Shown: piece after piece, positions 8,702-17,268 of the stretch
How the letters are laid out: every line of letters starts with the position of its first letter
How positions within the stretch are numbered: the stretch's first letter is position 1
Origin: Chloroflexi bacterium 54-19
Lineage (GTDB): Bacteria; Chloroflexota; Chloroflexia; Chloroheliales; Chloroheliaceae
Reading direction: 5' to 3'
DNA: 64,000 nucleotides
NCBI GenBank assembly: GCA_001898225.1
Contig: MKTJ01000072.1
Coordinates: 62,001-126,000 of the forward strand
Notes under the pieces: generated by a model
The model's database searches: none
What the model saw: the letters and a program-made list of their open reading frames with translations, nothing else
What the model was told of the DNA's origin: nothing
Translations under genes and position numbers: made by a program

Positions 8702-9505
8702 TCAATGGCAATGTTGGTCTTGACTGCCGTTTGAGACAGTAGGGTTGGTGCCGAGGTCATCTGAGCGTCCTGCTGCCAGCCGAGACCATTGGGCTGTGGG
8801 GCGGCCATCCGTGCGCCACTGTTCGCCAGTGTTTCGCCACCGTTGCGGCCAACCAGCGGGCGAGTCTTCCCAGGTCTCCTGGCGGCCATACACCGTCATA
8901 TCTAACAGTCCGTAGCTAGGGGTCATCGGCTCATCGCCGCGATCAGTGGTCCAGTACGTCTCGAACACTCGGTTCCCTTCACGTAGATAGCATCCCAACC
9001 AGCCAAAACCGCGCCCGGCGGTCAGGGCGTCGGCGGAGTCTTGCTCCGACGCCGAGTACCACGGAACTTCCCAACCCATGAAGTCACGGTAACGGCTGCT
9101 CTCCTCGTAGGGGCCTTCGCAGAACGTGGCGTAAGTAACGTCGCGGGAATGCAGGTAAGACAGCTCACGCACCTCGCCGTTGGAAAAAGTGCAGCCCGGG
9201 CACTGAGAGCCAGCGGGTTTGCCGGTATGCCACATATGATAATAGACGATTAGAAGCTTCCGTCCTTCGAAAACATCAAGCAAGGTGACCGGTCCATTAG
9301 GACCAATAAGCTGGATGGTGGGGTCCACCTCCACCATTGGAAGACGCCTTCGTGCAGCCGCGATGGCATCCCCTTCACGGGTGTGTGCCTTTTCTCGAAC
9401 GAGCAGTTTATCCCGTTCTGCCTGCCAGGTGGCCCGGTCTACTACCGGAGGCAGCGCAGGGGTGTCGCTATCGGTGGTGGAATGGTGCTGATCAGGTGTG
9501 TTCAT
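8702..9505 (-). CDS. DUF899 family thioredoxin-like protein
   Basis: Matches the DUF899 pattern: an N-terminal 'W...RD.LL..EKA.TR..D.....RR.LP' segment, then LLDVFEGRKLLIVYYHMW, a CPGC motif in 'GSQCPGCTF', and the 'FMGWEVPWYSA' and 'DRGDEP' segments. The family has a thioredoxin/AhpC-like fold and is usually annotated as uncharacterised. The ATG at 9505 is preceded by AAAGGAG; an upstream in-frame ATG at 9529 is less likely. It is a single-gene unit convergent with the SnoaL array. Confidence 0.8.
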   Translation of the reverse strand: MNTPDQHHSTTDSDTPALPPVVDRATWQAERDKLLVREKAHTREGDAIAAARRRLPMVEVDPTIQLIGPNGPVTLLDVFEGRKLLIVYYHMWHTGKPAGSQCPGCTFSNGEVRELSYLHSRDVTYATFCEGPYEESSRYRDFMGWEVPWYSASEQDSADALTAGRGFGWLGCYLREGNRVFETYWTTDRGDEPMTPSYGLLDMTVYGRQETWEDSPAGWPQRWRNTGEQWRTDGRPTAQWSRLAAGRSDDLGTNPTVSNGSQDQHCH

Positions 9506-10014
9506 AGGGTTTTCCTCTCCTTTTTGCATTCACCAGGATTCATGGTAAGCATTGATCTTCTTACCATTAGGATGTCTGTCTATCTATCACCGGAAATACC
9601 GGTGAAAATCACCTCCGGCAATTTTTCACTCTCCCGGTTCAGAATTTGGCTAAAGTTGTTGCAGCTTCATAAAGGCAGGTCAGGTCAGGTACACTTATCG
9701 CGAAGAGAAGCTTAAAGAGCCACAAATACAACCGGACCTTAAAAGTAAATTCAGGAGATTTAAAGCAAGAAGCGGCCACATATCCAATAAAAGTAATCAA
9801 TCATGGGGTATCAGGAATTATGTTAACTGATGATTGTAGCTTTTCTAGCTCAAAACTCATTAACAGGGTTAACACTTACTATCGTTATTTATAATTTATG
9901 ACCTGCAATCTGAAGAATTTTAGGTATTTTACCTAACTTGCTTCTTATAAAAACAAAACATATCAACCGTAATATGATGGCAAAATTAAGGCGCAAAAAT
10001 GAACTTCAAACTTT

Positions 10015-10187
10015 TCAGGTTTCATTCTCTATATCTTCGGTATAAACTTTAAGGTTTACTAAAATTGGAGCTGGTATTGACCTGTTTATTTCAGTTCCGG
10101 ATTCACCGCATCTAAAACAAACTAGCTCAGCATCCAGGGTTTCTTCATATAGTTTAATCCATTGTAATCGGGTTTTCTCTTCTGATT
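10015..10187 (-). pseudogene. IS481-like transposase N-terminal relic
   Basis: Read on the minus strand from 10187, one frame gives 'EKTRLQWIKLYEET' followed by 'LVCFRCGESGTE', then unrelated residues and a stop. This resembles the N-terminus of IS481-type integrases ('WIKLYEE... LVCRRCGIS..TLRKW'). The helix-turn-helix is not completed and no start codon is present. It is an eroded fragment recognised from memory of the family. Confidence 0.4.
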
Positions 10188-10420
10188 GAATTTACTCATT
10201 ATCCTCACGTTTACTAAACGATGTCTACAATCCCCACACTTTATTATGGTTTTTTCAGCTCATTTTCCGTTACACAACAATCGGAATTACATCCTAATTA
10301 TCTTTCCATAATCCACGACATAACCAGGGTTGTTATTAACATCTGTAAAAATCATTTTTTTATTTAGCAAGGTTTTAATTAAAGGAACATAGTTCATTAA
10401 TAACTGTGCCATATCCTAAT

Positions 10421-10436
10421 ATATGTTCGAACATAT
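10421..10436. promoter_or_regulatory. 16-bp perfect palindrome, possible operator
   Basis: ATATGTTCGAACATAT is a perfect palindrome about 175 bases upstream of the start of the ABC operon. It could bind a dimeric regulator. The spacing differs from the Gram-positive LexA box, and it is not a Fur box. No -35/-10 pair was assigned with confidence next to it. Confidence 0.35.
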
Positions 10437-10610
10437 TCTTCCAATGTCCATATCTGCTGCACGTAAGCATTAAAAATAACCCTAATTCTGGCCTAAAAGT
10501 TTTAAGCAGTAAACAAGAACCGGGCCATGCAAAGAGAAGCAATTTCAACTAGTTTCAAAGGCTTGTAGGCTTCAAGTAATATGCACAAATCCATAAGAAG
10601 GAGATTATCA

Positions 10611-11843
10611 GTGAGGGGTTTAGATACTTCCAGACCTGGCATGCATAAGACTCGTATTTTAACCTTTTTAGTTTTTACAGCAGGAATGACTTTGCTGCTG
10701 GCAGCTTGTGGTGATAACACCGCAACCTCCAGCCCCGCCGGAGTCACCACCACTGCCGCTAGTGCCACCACCGCCGCTAGTGCCACCACCGCCGCTAGTG
10801 CCACCACTGTCGCTAGTGCTAATACCGTCAGTGCGGCAACCGGAGCCAGCAGCAGTAATTCAGTTACTGCCAGTAATATGACCTGTGACAAGAGTACCGG
10901 CCTGGTGCTTTACGCTGCGATGGGGTATGACTCTGACGCTGCCAAAGCTTTCCAGGAACAGACCGGCATTCCCGTAAAGTTAGTAGATGATAGCACTGGC
11001 CCGCTTCTCGCCAAGGTAGCCGCTGAGTCTAACAATCCTCAGTGGGATGTGATCTGGTTTGATGGTGACGTTACAATGGCTTCTTTGGACCAGCAGGGCT
11101 ACTTGCTCAAATGGGACTCGACCGCTATTGATAACTACACGGCCACCGGTAAAAGCGTGCTACCCTCCGACCATTCTTACTATCCGACCGGGGTTACTGC
11201 CGCCGGAGCGATTATTTACAATACCAGCAAAGTACCCGGTACCGGATTACCTAAAGACTGGAGTGACTTGACTAAACCGGAGTATAAGAATCTGGTGGCC
11301 GAAAATGATCCGGCTTTCTCGGGTCCGGCGTATCCTTTCATTGCCGGGATTTACCAGCTTATGAATCAGGACGGTGCCCAGAAGTTTTTCAGCCAGTTGA
11401 AGGCTAATAGCGACCAGATTTTTCAGACCAATAAACCTACTCTCAATAGCATTGAAACCGGAGCGCGAGAGTTCGGTATCGTTCAGGATACCGTATATTA
11501 CGCGGCTGTTCACGCCGGGCAGAAAAACCTGGGCATTATCTATCCCAGTTCAGGGGTAGTGGCAATGCCGAGTGTAATTGGTATTGCTGCCAAAGGTCAG
11601 CACCAGGGTTGCGCCGAGCAGTTTGTGAACTGGGTGCTAAGCTCAGCCGGTCAAAAGGTAACGACCAACCATGATCCCAGTGATGGTGACACCTACTATA
11701 TTCCACTTATCAATGGAGTGGAGTCCATGGTAAAACGCGCTACCCCGGCGGACGGCACCAAGTTCATTTCACTTGACACCCAAAAATATGCTTCGGAAGA
11801 GAGCAATATCAAAAAATGGTTCCACGACAACGTCGTTCAGTAA
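10611..11843 (+). CDS. Fe(III)-type ABC transporter substrate-binding lipoprotein
   Basis: Extracellular solute-binding protein of the FbpA/AfuA type. The signal sequence ends in the lipobox LLAAC|G, followed by an Ala/Thr/Ser linker of about 60 residues built from an 18-bp tandem repeat, then the binding domain. A Tyr-Tyr pair (about residues 296-297, 'DTVYYAAVHAG') sits where FbpA-type proteins bind ferric iron. That supports iron, but phosphonate- or polyamine-type ligands remain possible. Start: GTG 10611 has AAGAAGGAG 7 bases upstream; ATG 10581 lies before that site. It overlaps the permease gene by 28 bases. Confidence 0.8.
   Translation: MRGLDTSRPGMHKTRILTFLVFTAGMTLLLAACGDNTATSSPAGVTTTAASATTAASATTAASATTVASANTVSAATGASSSNSVTASNMTCDKSTGLVLYAAMGYDSDAAKAFQEQTGIPVKLVDDSTGPLLAKVAAESNNPQWDVIWFDGDVTMASLDQQGYLLKWDSTAIDNYTATGKSVLPSDHSYYPTGVTAAGAIIYNTSKVPGTGLPKDWSDLTKPEYKNLVAENDPAFSGPAYPFIAGIYQLMNQDGAQKFFSQLKANSDQIFQTNKPTLNSIETGAREFGIVQDTVYYAAVHAGQKNLGIIYPSSGVVAMPSVIGIAAKGQHQGCAEQFVNWVLSSAGQKVTTNHDPSDGDTYYIPLINGVESMVKRATPADGTKFISLDTQKYASEESNIKKWFHDNVVQ
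10755..10826 (+). repeat. 18-bp tandem repeat in the lipoprotein linker
   Basis: Four units of GCCGCTAGTGCCACCACC start at 10755, 10773, 10791 and 10809; the first two are identical, the third has one change and the last is more diverged. Each encodes Ala-Ala-Ser-Ala-Thr-Thr or a variant. Such a repeat can change copy number by slippage without breaking the frame. Confidence 0.85.
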
Positions 11844-13711
11844 AGGTTATATTTAACACTACAGGTAATACCAGCCAGGTTAACGGGGAAGGAGGCTCTC
11901 CTTCCCCGTTACTAAAATCAAAAACCAGCTCTGATTTTACCCGCACAATAACTCGGCGTCTGATTACCCTATTTGTGATAGGGGTACCTGTTTTGTTGCT
12001 GGTTCTTTTTATGCTTTATCCCCTGGCGGCCATAATTCTACAAAGTGTTTTCCCTGAACTTTATGCGCCTACTCCCAGCCTGGCCCTGGACTTGAGTCCT
12101 CTTGCCAGCGTTTTTTCCAATCCTCATAACTATCTGGCTTTGTTCAATTCCTTCTGGTTGGGACTTGTAACCTCGATTATCGCCGGGTTAATTGGCACCC
12201 TTCTGGCAATTCTGATGACCAGAACAGATCTACCGGCCAAGAAAGTGGTAGACATTTGTGTCTGGATAATCTTCTTCACTCCTTCTTTTATGCTGGGGGA
12301 AGCCTGGTCGGTGGTCTTTCTCCGGGGAGGCACCCTCGATCATTATGTGAACTTACCAGATGGCTTCATTAATGCATTTTTCTCACCCCTGGGAGTGATT
12401 CTCATTTTAAGTTTGAAAAATTTTCCGTTGGTCTATATCTCGGTGGTACCCGCACTACGTTGGCTGGGTTCGGAATTCGAGGATGCTGCCAGGGTAGCTG
12501 GAGCCAGGTTATGGTTCGCCTGGTGGCGGATAAATCTGCCGCTTTTGCTGCCGCCAATTCTGGCCGGAACCTTCCTGGTTTTTGCCGATGCCATCTCGGA
12601 TTTCGGAGTTTCGGCAACTATCGCGCATAATGCCAATGTACCCCTGATACCTTACCAGATATATGCGAATGTGGATACTTTCCCGGTTAATTTCCCGCTG
12701 GCGGCAGCCTTCTCGTTTCTACTATTTTTTGCGATTGTAGCTGCGATGCTCATTCAAGCCCGCATAATGAGGAGTCGTTCTTTTCAGGTAATCAGCGGGC
12801 GCACTCGCCCGGCCCGGCCAATCCAACTGGGAGTCTGGAAGATTGCGGCGGTTATCTTCACCCTTGTGATCATCTTTCTCGGTTTTGTTATTCCATTTGT
12901 AACCTCGGTCCTGATGTCCCTCCTACATGCCTATAACCTGGGTTTCACCGCCGACAACTGGACCCTTGATAATTACACTAAAGCTCTTACTATCGGCTCC
13001 GACAGTTTCGCATCTCTGGTGAGAACTTTCTGGCTGGCTCTGGCAGCGGCTACCATTGCCACACTGATAGGTTTTATCGTAGCCTTTGTTGTCAACCGCA
13101 CCAACCTGACTGGTCATCGGTTCCTGGGCTTTTTCACCCTAATTACTCTGGGGGTTCCTGGTCTCATCCTGGCGGTAGGTTATATTTTTGCCTGGAACGC
13201 TCCATATCTCAAATATATAGGCATTGGTGGGAAGGGTTTCAGGATTTATGGAACGCTCTGGATTTTACTTGCGGCTTATGTCGGTGGTCACCTTCCCCGA
13301 ACTACTCAATTGAGCGCTGGCGCTCTAGAGCAGGTCGGACAAAACATACTGGACTCAGCCAGAGTACAGGGGGCAGGTATTTTCAATTTACTGCGCTCGG
13401 TGGTAGCACCCATTATGAGGGGAAATTTGGCTTCGACCTGGCTGCTAATGTTTACCAGTACAATGTTTGAACTGGCAGCTTCCCAGCTACTCTATCCTCC
13501 TGGACAACCAACCCTACCAGTCGAGGTAATTGCTCTGTTCAACACGTTCCAGGTCGGACCGGGAATGGCCTTGTCTCTTTTATGCGTTTTTATTGTAACT
13601 ATTCTGCTGGTTTTACTGAAAGTATTACCGAGCCTGATCAACGGTCTTGTGACCTGGCGGTTAAAGGAAGAAAAGAGTGCATATGTACTTGCAAGTAAAG
13701 AACTTGAGTAA
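11816..13711 (+). CDS. Fe(III)-type ABC transporter fused permease
   Basis: A 631-aa protein with two MetI/FbpB-like permease halves, each with several membrane helices and an EAA-type loop ('EDAARVAGARLWFAWWRINLP' in half 1 and 'LDSARVQGAGIFNLLRSVVAP' in half 2). This double-length form is usual for FbpB-type iron transporters. It couples ATP hydrolysis to import of the ligand delivered by the upstream lipoprotein. The frame has no ATG/GTG/TTG between the stop of the previous gene and the first helix, so ATG 11816, inside the previous gene, is the best start. A 14-bp hairpin lies in the early coding sequence. Confidence 0.85.
   Translation: MVPRQRRSVKVIFNTTGNTSQVNGEGGSPSPLLKSKTSSDFTRTITRRLITLFVIGVPVLLLVLFMLYPLAAIILQSVFPELYAPTPSLALDLSPLASVFSNPHNYLALFNSFWLGLVTSIIAGLIGTLLAILMTRTDLPAKKVVDICVWIIFFTPSFMLGEAWSVVFLRGGTLDHYVNLPDGFINAFFSPLGVILILSLKNFPLVYISVVPALRWLGSEFEDAARVAGARLWFAWWRINLPLLLPPILAGTFLVFADAISDFGVSATIAHNANVPLIPYQIYANVDTFPVNFPLAAAFSFLLFFAIVAAMLIQARIMRSRSFQVISGRTRPARPIQLGVWKIAAVIFTLVIIFLGFVIPFVTSVLMSLLHAYNLGFTADNWTLDNYTKALTIGSDSFASLVRTFWLALAAATIATLIGFIVAFVVNRTNLTGHRFLGFFTLITLGVPGLILAVGYIFAWNAPYLKYIGIGGKGFRIYGTLWILLAAYVGGHLPRTTQLSAGALEQVGQNILDSARVQGAGIFNLLRSVVAPIMRGNLASTWLLMFTSTMFELAASQLLYPPGQPTLPVEVIALFNTFQVGPGMALSLLCVFIVTILLVLLKVLPSLINGLVTWRLKEEKSAYVLASKELE
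11881..11911 (+). other. 14-bp stem-loop at the lipoprotein/permease junction
   Basis: TAACGGGGAAGGAG, loop GCT, then the exact inverse complement. It lies 37 bases after the binding-protein stop and within the N-terminal codons of the permease. There is no T-tract. It probably protects the upstream message or lowers permease output, giving excess binding protein. Confidence 0.6.
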
Positions 13712-14828
13712 AAGTTATGGAGGCAAGCGAGTCGTTTCCCATATAAATCTGGAGCTGGAAAGAGGGGAGATACTATCACTCTTAGGTCCTTCCGGGTGCG
13801 GAAAAACAACTTTATTGAGAATGTTGGTGGGTCTTGTTTCTCCGGATAACGGGTGGATTCAGGTAGAAGACCAGGTACTTTATGACGGTAAAAAAGAGAT
13901 GCCGATTGAGGAGCGGCAGATGGGGATGGTCTTTCAAGATTATGCTCTCTGGCCGCATTTAACCGTAGCCCAGAATATTGCTTTTGGGATGCATCTGCAA
14001 CGCTATCCTCGGATACAGATTAAAAAAAGGGTAAACGAATTACTGGAGCTGGTTAATCTCGGCGGGCTGGGACATAGGTTTCCTTACCAACTAAGTGGTG
14101 GTCAGCAACAGCGAGTGGCGATGGCAAGAGCTCTTGCAACCAATCCTCGTATTCTCCTGCTAGATGAACCGCTTTCTAATCTGGATACGGCTTTACGAGA
14201 AAGCATGCGTAGTGAGATAGTAAATTTACTGCGCCAGCTAAACGTAACTACCATTAATGTAACCCACGACCAGAACGAAGCCATGGCCATGAGTGACCGA
14301 ATTATGGTGCTTAAAGAGGGGGAGTGTCACCAGATCGGTTCTCCAACTGATTTGTACTTCAATCCTGTTAACCCTTTTGTAGCTAAATTTATGGGTTCGG
14401 CAAACCTCCTGCCAGGGAACCTGATCTCAGGCGTAGAAGGTTATACTTTTTACCTTAAAGGTTATAACGAGGTGCGATTGAGAGTGGCTAATCAGGAAAG
14501 TATTAGGACTTCAGAATCTGGTAGAGTTAACAGTGCTGAGGAGTGCCTGTTACTTATCAGACCGGATGATTTGCAATTCTTTTCTGCTAAACTAGACCCT
14601 GGTCATCCAAACACTCTGGAAGCCAGGGTTGTTGAAAGCTCTTTTGTGGCTGGCCGCTGGCGTACACTTCTGAAATTGGTAGATGGACCTTCACCAACCC
14701 TTCTTGCCTACTCTTCCATTCCAACCACTTCAGAACAGCAATGCTGGCTGGGATTGCCGCCTGAAACCTGCCGGATTGTTCCGGCTAACCTGCCAGTAGA
14801 GGTTCTGTCAGTTCCGGATTCGTGGTAA
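13683..14828 (+). CDS. Fe(III)-type ABC transporter ATP-binding protein
   Basis: ABC ATPase of the FbpC/PotA class: Walker A GPSGCGKTT, signature LSGGQQQRVAMARAL, Walker B ILLLDEPLSNLD, H-loop 'VTHDQNEA', then a C-terminal TOBE-like regulatory domain (about residues 235-380). It overlaps the permease gene by 29 bases, indicating translational coupling. ATG 13683 is used; GTG 13677 is an alternative with closer spacing to AAGGAAG. Third gene of the operon. Confidence 0.9.
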   Translation: MYLQVKNLSKSYGGKRVVSHINLELERGEILSLLGPSGCGKTTLLRMLVGLVSPDNGWIQVEDQVLYDGKKEMPIEERQMGMVFQDYALWPHLTVAQNIAFGMHLQRYPRIQIKKRVNELLELVNLGGLGHRFPYQLSGGQQQRVAMARALATNPRILLLDEPLSNLDTALRESMRSEIVNLLRQLNVTTINVTHDQNEAMAMSDRIMVLKEGECHQIGSPTDLYFNPVNPFVAKFMGSANLLPGNLISGVEGYTFYLKGYNEVRLRVANQESIRTSESGRVNSAEECLLLIRPDDLQFFSAKLDPGHPNTLEARVVESSFVAGRWRTLLKLVDGPSPTLLAYSSIPTTSEQQCWLGLPPETCRIVPANLPVEVLSVPDSW

Positions 14829-14927
14829 ATTAAAGGTTATTATTGCGTCCGGTATTGTCAATTTAACAAAGCCAAAGCAATCATAAAGTGAGATACTGCT
14901 TCCAACTTCTACTAAGCATCATTAATT

Positions 14928-15218
14928 ATGAGAGCTGCTTTTCAACTGAAAACCAAATCCCAGAAAATAAAGACAAACCCTTCTTACAAAGGACGTTGCT
15001 ACCTTACAGCCATAATTGAAGAAGCTTTTTGGCTCTACATCAATTTTGCTCTCAGCCTCAGAGTGGTTGAAATGATGCTGGAGCGACATAAGATTAGTAC
15101 CGCGGATTATAGTGTCAAAATTCAGGAGCAATTTACGAGCTGGAATGAAGTAACCAGGCTTACTACAGCCGCCTCGATACACAACCGTCAACCTAAATTC
15201 TTGTCTGAATTACTTTGA
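14928..15218 (+). pseudogene. IS6-like transposase relic with internal deletion
   Basis: The open frame of 96 aa reads 'EEAFWLYINFALSLRVVEMM', like the N-terminus of IS6-family transposases ('LYxRYxLSLRDVEELL'). It continues directly into 'ISTADYSVKIQEQFTSWNEV', like the far C-terminus ('LSAxDYRxxRxxAFxxWxEV'). The DDE catalytic core is missing, so N- and C-terminal ends seem joined by deletion. Recognised from family memory only. Confidence 0.45.
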
Positions 15219-15322
15219 TCAAGTTCATCCTTCAAATTGTCTTTTCAAAAATTTAAGTTGACAATAACCGTTATAGCTATGAAGTTTTATGCGAATAGGA
15301 AACTGGCAAAGGAGTTTTCTCA

Positions 15323-16162
15323 ATGATCTGGTCGTCTGCAATTTCCGCTTTTCTGGCGTCACTCGTCGAATTTGTGGAAGCACTGACAATCGTACTGGTA
15401 GTCGGGGTAACGGTTAACTGGAAGTCCGCCCTGGCGGGTACCGGGGTGGCTGTTATAACGTTGATTGGGTTAATCGGCGTCTTCGGAACTGCCCTGGTAG
15501 TTTACATTCCAATTGAGATTTTGCGGCTGGTGGTAGGAGTCATACTGGTCCTTTTTGGGCTCAAATGGTTAAAAAAAGCGATTCTTCGTTACAGCGGTCA
15601 TAAAGCTTTACACGATGAAGAAGCTTTATATGAAGAAGAAATGCGCGCGATGCGTGACAGGGGTATAACTTTACCAAATAGAATCGATGCTTTTGGCTTT
15701 GCTACCGCCTACAAAAGTGTTCTACTGGAAGGATTAGAAGTTGCTTTTATCGTGATAACCTTTGGCACCACAGCCGCTCAGACCGACCAGGAGAAATCTT
15801 CAGCCCTGCTTTATTCGGCTTTAGGTGCAGTGCTGGCCGGAATCGTGGTTCTTGTGGTGGGTTTTCTGGTACGCGGCCCTTTAACAAGGCTGCCGGAAAA
15901 TACCCTCAAATTTGGGGTAGGCATTATGCTGGTCAGCTTTGGCACCTTCTGGGGCGGGGAAGGGCTGGGCATTGATTGGCCCGGGGCTGACCTGGCCCTA
16001 CTCGGTTTAATCGGGGTCTACCTGCTGACAAGCTTTGGCCTCGTCCGCTACCTGGGTACGATCCCGTCCCCGACCCGCGCCAAAACCAGCGCGTCCTTAC
16101 AAAATGAAGCCGCCCTGGTTAATGACCCGATTTTACCTTTAAGTCAGGAGGAACTTAACTAA
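15323..16162 (+). CDS. COG4280-like multi-spanning membrane protein with ExxE motifs
   Basis: A 279-aa membrane protein with about six to seven hydrophobic helices in two halves. Each half starts with an ExxE motif inside a helix: E16-F-V-E19 and E136-G-L-E139 ('LLEGLEVAFIV'), much like the REGLE motif of FTR1 iron permeases. COG4280/GDT1-like proteins are poorly characterised and thought to move cations. A charged loop ('HDEEALYEEEMRAMRD', about residues 97-112) separates the halves. ATG 15323 follows AAAGGAG. Its location 0.5 kb after an iron-type ABC operon is consistent with metal transport, but the substrate is inferred. Confidence 0.6.
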   Translation: MIWSSAISAFLASLVEFVEALTIVLVVGVTVNWKSALAGTGVAVITLIGLIGVFGTALVVYIPIEILRLVVGVILVLFGLKWLKKAILRYSGHKALHDEEALYEEEMRAMRDRGITLPNRIDAFGFATAYKSVLLEGLEVAFIVITFGTTAAQTDQEKSSALLYSALGAVLAGIVVLVVGFLVRGPLTRLPENTLKFGVGIMLVSFGTFWGGEGLGIDWPGADLALLGLIGVYLLTSFGLVRYLGTIPSPTRAKTSASLQNEAALVNDPILPLSQEELN

Positions 16163-16164
16163 AT

Positions 16165-16377
16165 ATGCGAGGTGTTATCAAGTTTTTGAAAGCTGTTTTT
16201 AATTTCTTTGTTGGTGATTGGCTCATCCTAGGCGGGGTAGCCGTTTCCTTACTAATCGTGGCTCTACTCCAAAACCTTTCCGCTTTAAGCGCTATAAGTG
16301 GGATAGGGTTGTATCTGCTCGTAGCGGGAATCATCCTGACGCTTTTCTTAACTCTGCGCCGGGAAACTCATTCTTGA
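16165..16377 (+). CDS. Small two-helix membrane protein
   Basis: A 70-aa ORF starting 3 bases after the previous stop. It has two hydrophobic stretches (about residues 14-35 and 42-63) and a basic end. No family is recognised. Tight spacing suggests translational coupling and a role beside the COG4280-like protein. Confidence 0.55.
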   Translation: MRGVIKFLKAVFNFFVGDWLILGGVAVSLLIVALLQNLSALSAISGIGLYLLVAGIILTLFLTLRRETHS

Positions 16378-16636
16378 TTTTGAGGTCCGCGCAATTTTCA
16401 AACAATTTTAGTCGCTTGGGAAGTTTAGCCTATTCTAAGGCCATATTTTTTCAAAAACTAAATAAAGCTTTTTGTTGTCAATTAATGGCCGCAATGCACC
16501 ACTGACTCCGGCAATACGGTTGAGCGTCACTTTTGATGAACTGAGCCATTTTTCTTGACATTTAAGTAAATACTCTCATTCTTTATTGGATTGGGAGGTT
16601 ACATGTCGGGTCAGAGCTTTTTTGGACAGGCATGGG

Positions 16637-16722
16637 TTCTTCCTAAATTTAGTGCAAACTGTCACTCACAAACGTAAATACATTTGTAGAACATTTTAAA
16701 CTTGCACTAAATTTAGGAAGAA
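16637..16722. repeat. 21-bp inverted repeat, possible IS/MITE ends
   Basis: Arms 16637-16657 and 16702-16722 are perfect inverse complements (TTCTTCCTAAATTTAGTGCAA). The left arm is preceded by GGG, giving a GGGTTCTTCC-like end reminiscent of ISL3-family termini. Transposase-like fragments follow. It could be a remnant of an IS end pair or a miniature element. Confidence 0.55.
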
Positions 16723-16787
16723 AAATATTTGTTAGAAATTCCTTTTGAATTACCAGGCTTTTTCATCACCATATTTTTACCCTAGAA

Positions 16788-16967
16788 GATAAAATGGTGG
16801 TGTTTGCCCAGCCCATTGGACTATCAGCTCAATGCCCTAAATGTGGTTCTGTCATTTCCGGATTCGCGGTAAATAAAAGGTTAGTTTTCCGTCTTGATAG
16901 AGCCCTAAATCACCCCTTTCTCGGTAGTTTAAGAATTACTTGCAACCCCCTCTCTTTATGCTATTAA
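16788..16967 (+). pseudogene. ISL3-like transposase N-terminal zinc-finger relic
   Basis: The frame from 16788 reads 'VFAQPIGLSAQCPKCGSVIS', a CPxCG zinc-ribbon like that at the start of ISL3-family transposases. A stretch just upstream in another frame reads 'LEIPFELPGF', as expected before it. The reading frame is broken and ends at 16967. The helicase/DDE portion is absent. Confidence 0.4.
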
Positions 16968-17268
16968 GGAACTCCATTACTATTATCGGGCCATCGACAA
17001 CCGGGGCCGCCTGGCAGCATCCTCTTTCTCGAAAGTACGAGACCTCCAAACGGCTGAGTCTTACTTCAAAAAAGCAGTAGAAACCATAGGACACAAGCCA
17101 GAAAAGGTAACAACGGATAAAGAGGTGTTCTATCCCAAAGCCATAAATAAAGTGCTGGGCCGGACTATTGTTCATTATTCCCTGGATTTCAATGATTTCA
17201 GTCCCGGCTTATCCTCTCATTGCAAAAATGTGTCGGATTCCTGTTTATGTTCTATTTTTCTCAAATAG
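16963..17268 (+). pseudogene. IS6-like transposase core relic
   Basis: An open frame without a start reads 'IKELHYYYRAIDNRGRLAAS', then 'YFKKAVETIGHKPEKVTTDK' and 'FYPKAINKVLGRTIVHYS'. This matches the central region of IS6/IS240-type transposases, including the second catalytic Asp in TTDK. First catalytic Asp and final Glu regions are missing, and the frame degenerates before the stop at 17268. Confidence 0.6.

Larger units (their letters stand above)
9506..10610. other. AT-rich gene desert
   Basis: About 1.1 kb without an intact gene. It contains a degraded transposase fragment (10015-10187, minus) and a 16-bp palindrome near the downstream ABC operon. The promoter of the Fe(III)-type ABC operon should lie in the last 200 bases. 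Nothing else recognisable. Confidence 0.6.

Noticed and set aside
9383..9715. Plus-strand 110-codon frame at the DUF899 gene start
   Set aside because: Mostly antisense to the DUF899 gene and without motif; the remainder lies in AT-rich intergenic DNA.
10740..10830. CRISPR-like direct repeats
   Set aside because: The 18-bp units are contiguous, in frame and encode Ala/Ser/Thr in a lipoprotein linker; there are no spacers. No CRISPR array was seen elsewhere.
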